Shown here piece after piece: positions 52,830 to 55,709 of a stretch of 55,709 nucleotides of DNA; positions within the stretch are counted from its first letter, which is position 1; each line of letters starts with the position of its first letter. This stretch comes from Spirochaetota bacterium. GTDB taxonomy: Bacteria > Spirochaetota > JAGLSM01 > JAKPMW01. The stretch is from NCBI GenBank assembly GCA_031283155.1, contig JAITCI010000060.1, positions 1 through 55,709 on the forward strand, in the 5' to 3' direction. The notes under the pieces were generated by a model. That model made no database searches, was not told where the DNA came from, and saw only the letters and a list, made by a program, of their open reading frames with translations. The position numbers were made by a program, and so were the translations under genes.

Positions 52830-52858
52830 TTGGCCACGAATAACGCGAATAAAAACCG
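52830..52858 (+). repeat. Partial GGCCACGAA element
   Basis: TTTGGCCACGAATAACGCG then AATAAAAACC: a shorter variant of the elements at 45165 and 55264. The remainder of 52620-52960 has no gene I can support. Confidence 0.55.
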
Positions 52859-52967
52859 GATGAAGTTCCGGTAAAACAAAGACCAAAGACTATCACGGAC
52901 TTAACTCCTTGTCTACCATATCGGGGGAACTGCAGTCGGTAGATACCGGTTAAGGCAGGGCTGCGAC

Positions 52968-55082
52968 TTGAAGCAAACTCCAAATTCTGAACGCAAGACT
53001 CTCGTGATAGTGGAGTCGCCGACGAAGGCAAATACCATCCGAAGCAGCCTGGGCGCGGGCTACCTTGTGGAGGCCAGCATGGGGCATGTGATCGATCTGC
53101 CCAAGAGCCGCATGGGGGTGCATATCGAGGACGGCTTTGAGCCCGATTATATCACGGTGCGCGGCAGGGGCAAGATACTGAACAACCTCAAAAAACTTGC
53201 CGGAAAGGCAAGCAGCGTGCTTTTGGCCGCCGACGAGGACAGGGAGGGCGAGGCCATCTCCTTTCACCTGATGCGGGAACTCCGGCGCAAATATCCCGAC
53301 ATCAGGATCGAGCGCATTGTTTTCCACGAGATCACCCCCAGCGTGATCCGCGAGGCGGCGCAGCATCCGGTGGGCATTAATCTGCCCAAGGTGCAGGCGC
53401 AAAAGGCGCGCCGTGTTCTTGACCGGCTGGTGGGCTATACCATCAGCCCAATACTCTGGGAGAAGGTCAAAAAGGGGCTCTCCGCCGGGCGCGTCCAGAG
53501 CGTGGCATTGCGCATGATATGCGAGCGCGAGCGGCAGATAGGGAATTTTGTGCCGAGCGAGTATTGGCGCGTGAAGCTCGGCCTCGCCAAGGGTAAGAAC
53601 GAGATTGAGGTGGAACTCGCGCGCGTCCGGGGCGAGAAGGCGGAGATAGGCAGCAGGGAAGCCGTGAACCAAGTTCTCGCCGAGGTGCGGCAGGGGTCGT
53701 TTGTCTGCGCCAATATTAAAATGGGCAAGAGCGTCCGCAAAACAACGCCGCCCTTTACCACAAGCAAGATGCAGCAGGACGCCGCGAACAAGATTGGGTT
53801 TACCTCCGACCGCACGATGCGCGTCGCGCAGCAATTATATGAAGGGATTGAACTGGCCTCCGGGCCGGTGGGGCTGATCACCTATATGCGCACCGACTCG
53901 ACGCGCATCTCGGATCAGGCGATAGAGCAGGTGCGCCGCTTCATCGCCGAGAGGTATGGCGCTGGTTCCCTGCCCGAATCGCCGGTTATGTACGCAAATA
54001 AAAAGGGCAGCCAGAATGCGCATGAGGCCATTCGCCCGACCGACGTTTTTCGCGCGCCGGATTCCATCAAGGATTTTCTTTCGCGCGATCAGTACCGCCT
54101 CTATAAGCTGATATGGTCAAAGTTTGTCGCCTCGCAAATGCGTCCTGCGGAACTCGAAACCACAACGGTGGAAATTACCAATGGGGATTATCTTTTTACG
54201 GCCTCGGGTTCGCGGGTGGTGCAGCAGGGCTACCAGAAGGTGTATAACGAGGACGAGGAGAAGGAGGACAAAGCGCCCAAGCTCTCGAAATTCGCGGTGG
54301 GCGACGTTTTTGAACTCGTGAATGATGCTCTTTCCACGCAGCATTTTACGCAGCCGCCGCCGCGCTATACCGACGCGAGCATCATCAAGGTTCTGGACGA
54401 GACCGGGATTGGCCGCCCCTCCACCTTCGCGTCCATAGTCACGACGCTCCTGAAGCGGTACTATATCGTGCGGCAGAACAAGCAGCTCATTCCCTCGGAG
54501 CTGGGCAAGCTGATCGACGATCTGCTCGTCCGGCATTTCCAGAAAATTGTGGACGTTGATTTTACCGCCGATATGGAGGAGCAGCTCGATCAGGTTGAGG
54601 AGGAGCGGCTGGAGTGGCAGGAACTTCTCGCCAATTTCTACCGCGATTTTAAGCCCACGCTCGAGGCCGCGCAGCAGGACATCGAAAATATGAAAACCAT
54701 ATTCGATCAGCCCACCGAATATACCTGCGAGAAATGCGGCAAGGGCATGGTGAAAAGGCTCGGGCGCTACGGCTATTTTCTCGCGTGTTCCGGCTTTCCG
54801 GACTGCAAAACCACCCGCCCAATCCCGCTCGCGCCCTGCCCCCGGAAGGACTGCGGCGGGGATATAGTCGCCAAAAAGGGCAGGCGCGGACGCCTGTTTT
54901 ACGGATGCTCGCATTATAAGGACGATGGAACAGGCTGCGATTTTGTTTCATGGGACAAGCCCGTACTCAAGCCATGCCCGAAATGCGGGGGGCTGCTTGT
55001 TGAGCGCCGACTGAAAGAAGAAGGGTTTGTCCTTGCGTGTTCCGACGAGGGCTGCGGCTATACCGAAAAGGCGGAAGCGTGA
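52968..55082 (+). CDS. topA: DNA topoisomerase I
   Basis: 704 residues. The TTG start at 52968 has GGCAGGG upstream, and no ATG or GTG lies before the conserved TOPRIM motif LVIVESPTKA (12-21). Type IA enzyme relaxing negative supercoils. DEDREGEAISFH is the metal-binding TOPRIM loop; the catalytic Tyr is Y306 in GLITYMRTDSTRIS. Three C-terminal zinc ribbons follow: CEKCGKG...CSGFPDC, CPRKDCGG...CSHYKDDGTGC, CPKCGG...CSDEGC. Slightly short but complete. Confidence 0.95.
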   Translation: MKQTPNSERKTLVIVESPTKANTIRSSLGAGYLVEASMGHVIDLPKSRMGVHIEDGFEPDYITVRGRGKILNNLKKLAGKASSVLLAADEDREGEAISFHLMRELRRKYPDIRIERIVFHEITPSVIREAAQHPVGINLPKVQAQKARRVLDRLVGYTISPILWEKVKKGLSAGRVQSVALRMICERERQIGNFVPSEYWRVKLGLAKGKNEIEVELARVRGEKAEIGSREAVNQVLAEVRQGSFVCANIKMGKSVRKTTPPFTTSKMQQDAANKIGFTSDRTMRVAQQLYEGIELASGPVGLITYMRTDSTRISDQAIEQVRRFIAERYGAGSLPESPVMYANKKGSQNAHEAIRPTDVFRAPDSIKDFLSRDQYRLYKLIWSKFVASQMRPAELETTTVEITNGDYLFTASGSRVVQQGYQKVYNEDEEKEDKAPKLSKFAVGDVFELVNDALSTQHFTQPPPRYTDASIIKVLDETGIGRPSTFASIVTTLLKRYYIVRQNKQLIPSELGKLIDDLLVRHFQKIVDVDFTADMEEQLDQVEEERLEWQELLANFYRDFKPTLEAAQQDIENMKTIFDQPTEYTCEKCGKGMVKRLGRYGYFLACSGFPDCKTTRPIPLAPCPRKDCGGDIVAKKGRRGRLFYGCSHYKDDGTGCDFVSWDKPVLKPCPKCGGLLVERRLKEEGFVLACSDEGCGYTEKAEA

Positions 55083-55094
55083 CAGAGCTGCGAA

Positions 55095-55194
55095 GGGGGA
55101 GCATTCAAGGATTGCCATTATATATTTTTTAAATCAGCGTAAAATCAGCGGTATATGCTCCCCCTAACTTCAGCCCTCGCCGTAGGCGAGGGCT
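55095..55194 (+). terminator. Inverted repeats after topA
   Basis: GGGGGAGCAT (55095-55104) and ATGCTCCCCC (55155-55164) match over 10 bp across 50 nt. Then AGCCCTCGCC-GTA-GGCGAGGGCT (55172-55194), a 10-bp stem, followed by TCCGTT. The second is the probable topA terminator. Confidence 0.5.
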
Positions 55195-55263
55195 TCCGTT
55201 ACCCCCACCAATTTCAAAGCCTTACGTATTCCGTAGGATTTTTGCTCCATGAGCCAAATAAGA

Positions 55264-55330
55264 TGCCGCGAATACGGTGAATAAAAAAGTAATTTGGCCA
55301 CGAATCACACGAAAGAAGGATCGAATAAAA
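55264..55330 (+). repeat. GGCCACGAATCACACGAA element, copy 2
   Basis: GCCGCGAATACGGTGAATAA, then AAAAGTAATTTGGCCACG and AATCACACGAA, continuing GATCGAATAAA: an inverted, near-identical copy of the element at 45165-45217. After it come repeats of the type AAACCAAAAGTC (55333-55370) and the hairpin AACA-TCC-TGTT (55399-55409), which touches the stop codon of the next gene. Confidence 0.75.
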
Positions 55331-55409
55331 GTCTAAACCAAAAGTCTTGGGGTAAAAGACAAAACCAAAGGTCGCGAGCTGCAGTGAAACCCTTACAGAA
55401 CATCCTGTT

Positions 55410-55709
55410 TTATTCCAACTCATCCAAAGTAAGCCCGGTTGCCGCAAAAATTTGATCTGCGGATACGCCCAAAGCTCTGAATTTTCGGGCAATTTCAAAT
55501 AATGTTTGCTCCCTGCCACGCTCCAACCCTTCCACCCGACCTTCCGCGCGTCCTTTTTCTAATCCTTCTTCCAAACCCTCTTCGCGCCACACGGCGATGG
55601 CTTCTTCCTGATTCCACTCGGTGATCCGCATATTAAGCACCTCCTGCTTGTGCTTCTCCATGAACTCTTTGAGTATACCACACTCCAGACATTTCTGCAC
55701 AGCCGCTTG
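55410..55709 (-). CDS. Rpn-family protein, C-terminal part (runs off the window)
   Basis: About 100 residues, open to the window edge. VQKCLECGILKEFMEKHKQEV, then ITEWNQEEAIAVWREEG and the charged repeat GLEEGLEKGRAEGRVEGLERG, are the usual end of Rpn/PD-(D/E)XK transposase-like proteins. The last residues (LFEIARKFRALGVSADQIFAATGLTLDEL) are the short helical tail often found there. The catalytic N-terminus lies outside the window. Minus strand, stop at 55410-55412. Confidence 0.8.
   Translation of the reverse strand, partial: QAAVQKCLECGILKEFMEKHKQEVLNMRITEWNQEEAIAVWREEGLEEGLEKGRAEGRVEGLERGREQTLFEIARKFRALGVSADQIFAATGLTLDELE

Noticed and set aside
52516-53031. 172-residue N-terminal extension of the TrpB2 protein
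   Set aside because: It is antisense to topA and the promoter/operator region; AAGGAG and family alignment give the start at 52515.
1-55709. DGR reverse transcriptase or template repeat in the window
   Set aside because: I looked for an RT-like gene and an AAC-rich copy of the two variable segments and found neither; they would have to be elsewhere in the genome.
1-55709. tRNA or rRNA genes
   Set aside because: No T-arm consensus with a matching acceptor stem and no conserved rRNA segments were seen; a covariance search would settle it.

Overview
The window looks like chromosomal DNA from a spirochaete, most likely a treponeme-type host-associated species. This is inferred from gene content, not from a marker gene. 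The clues are many lipoproteins with spirochaete-style lipoboxes, formylglycine-enzyme-fold surface lipoproteins, Rpn/PD-(D/E)XK proteins with charged C-terminal repeats, a class III cyclase followed by a coiled-coil membrane protein, and poly-G tracts inside promoters, a device known from Treponema pallidum tpr genes. I found no tRNA, rRNA, CRISPR array, transposase of a classical IS family or prophage module.

Layout. 1-8 kb is a surface locus: a 1173-residue lipoprotein with eight PPC-like repeats and a lamin-tail domain, a TPR lipoprotein plus an outer-membrane barrel protein, a Gly-rich lipoprotein and a small lipoprotein. The first two transcription units each have a G18-G22 run between a plausible -35 and -10 box. 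8-11 kb holds ilvC and leuA. 11-14 kb carries, on the minus strand, a hotdog thioesterase, an AAA/DUF4143 ATPase and a SMUG-type uracil-DNA glycosylase. 14-17 kb has a HAMP-class III cyclase overlapping a coiled-coil membrane protein. 17-19 kb has a small acidic protein, serC and a small helical protein. 20-25 kb holds a very large FN3-repeat lipoprotein ending in a formylglycine-enzyme (C-type-lectin) fold, whose start codon is followed at once by TAG. 25-31 kb has an Rpn nuclease-like gene, 5-FTHF cyclo-ligase, an acyl thioesterase, nadB and a Nudix-like gene. 31-35 kb has lpxB, a DUF4197 lipoprotein, a PilZ-like protein and a secreted serpin. 35-42 kb has an acyl-CoA synthetase, asd, lon, a CDP-alcohol phosphatidyltransferase and a nucleotidyltransferase. 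42-45 kb has queE/queD and a second formylglycine-fold lipoprotein. 45-55.7 kb has fumC, a GGDEF protein, ilvE, a DUF4015 protein, a TPR protein, a TrpB2-type gene with a striking tandem operator, topA, and the C-terminal part of another Rpn protein running off the edge.

How it works together. The metabolic genes (ilvC, leuA, ilvE, serC, asd, trpB2, nadB) point to considerable amino-acid and NAD biosynthesis. The accessory layer is about surface variability. Two promoters could switch by poly-G slippage. One lipoprotein has nearly identical tandem FN3 repeats and a possibly inactivated start. Two lectin-fold lipoproteins are almost identical except in the last ~33 residues, where differences fall mostly in NNY codons, as expected for remote targets of a diversity-generating retroelement (no reverse transcriptase or template repeat is in this window).

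The non-coding DNA is also unusual. Most intergenic gaps carry members of a repeat family made of small hairpins whose stems differ while the loop (ATCC, or AGGAGTACGT) stays the same. They often sit within a few bases of stop codons. This family, the poly-G promoters and the two hypervariable C-termini are the best candidates for new biology here.
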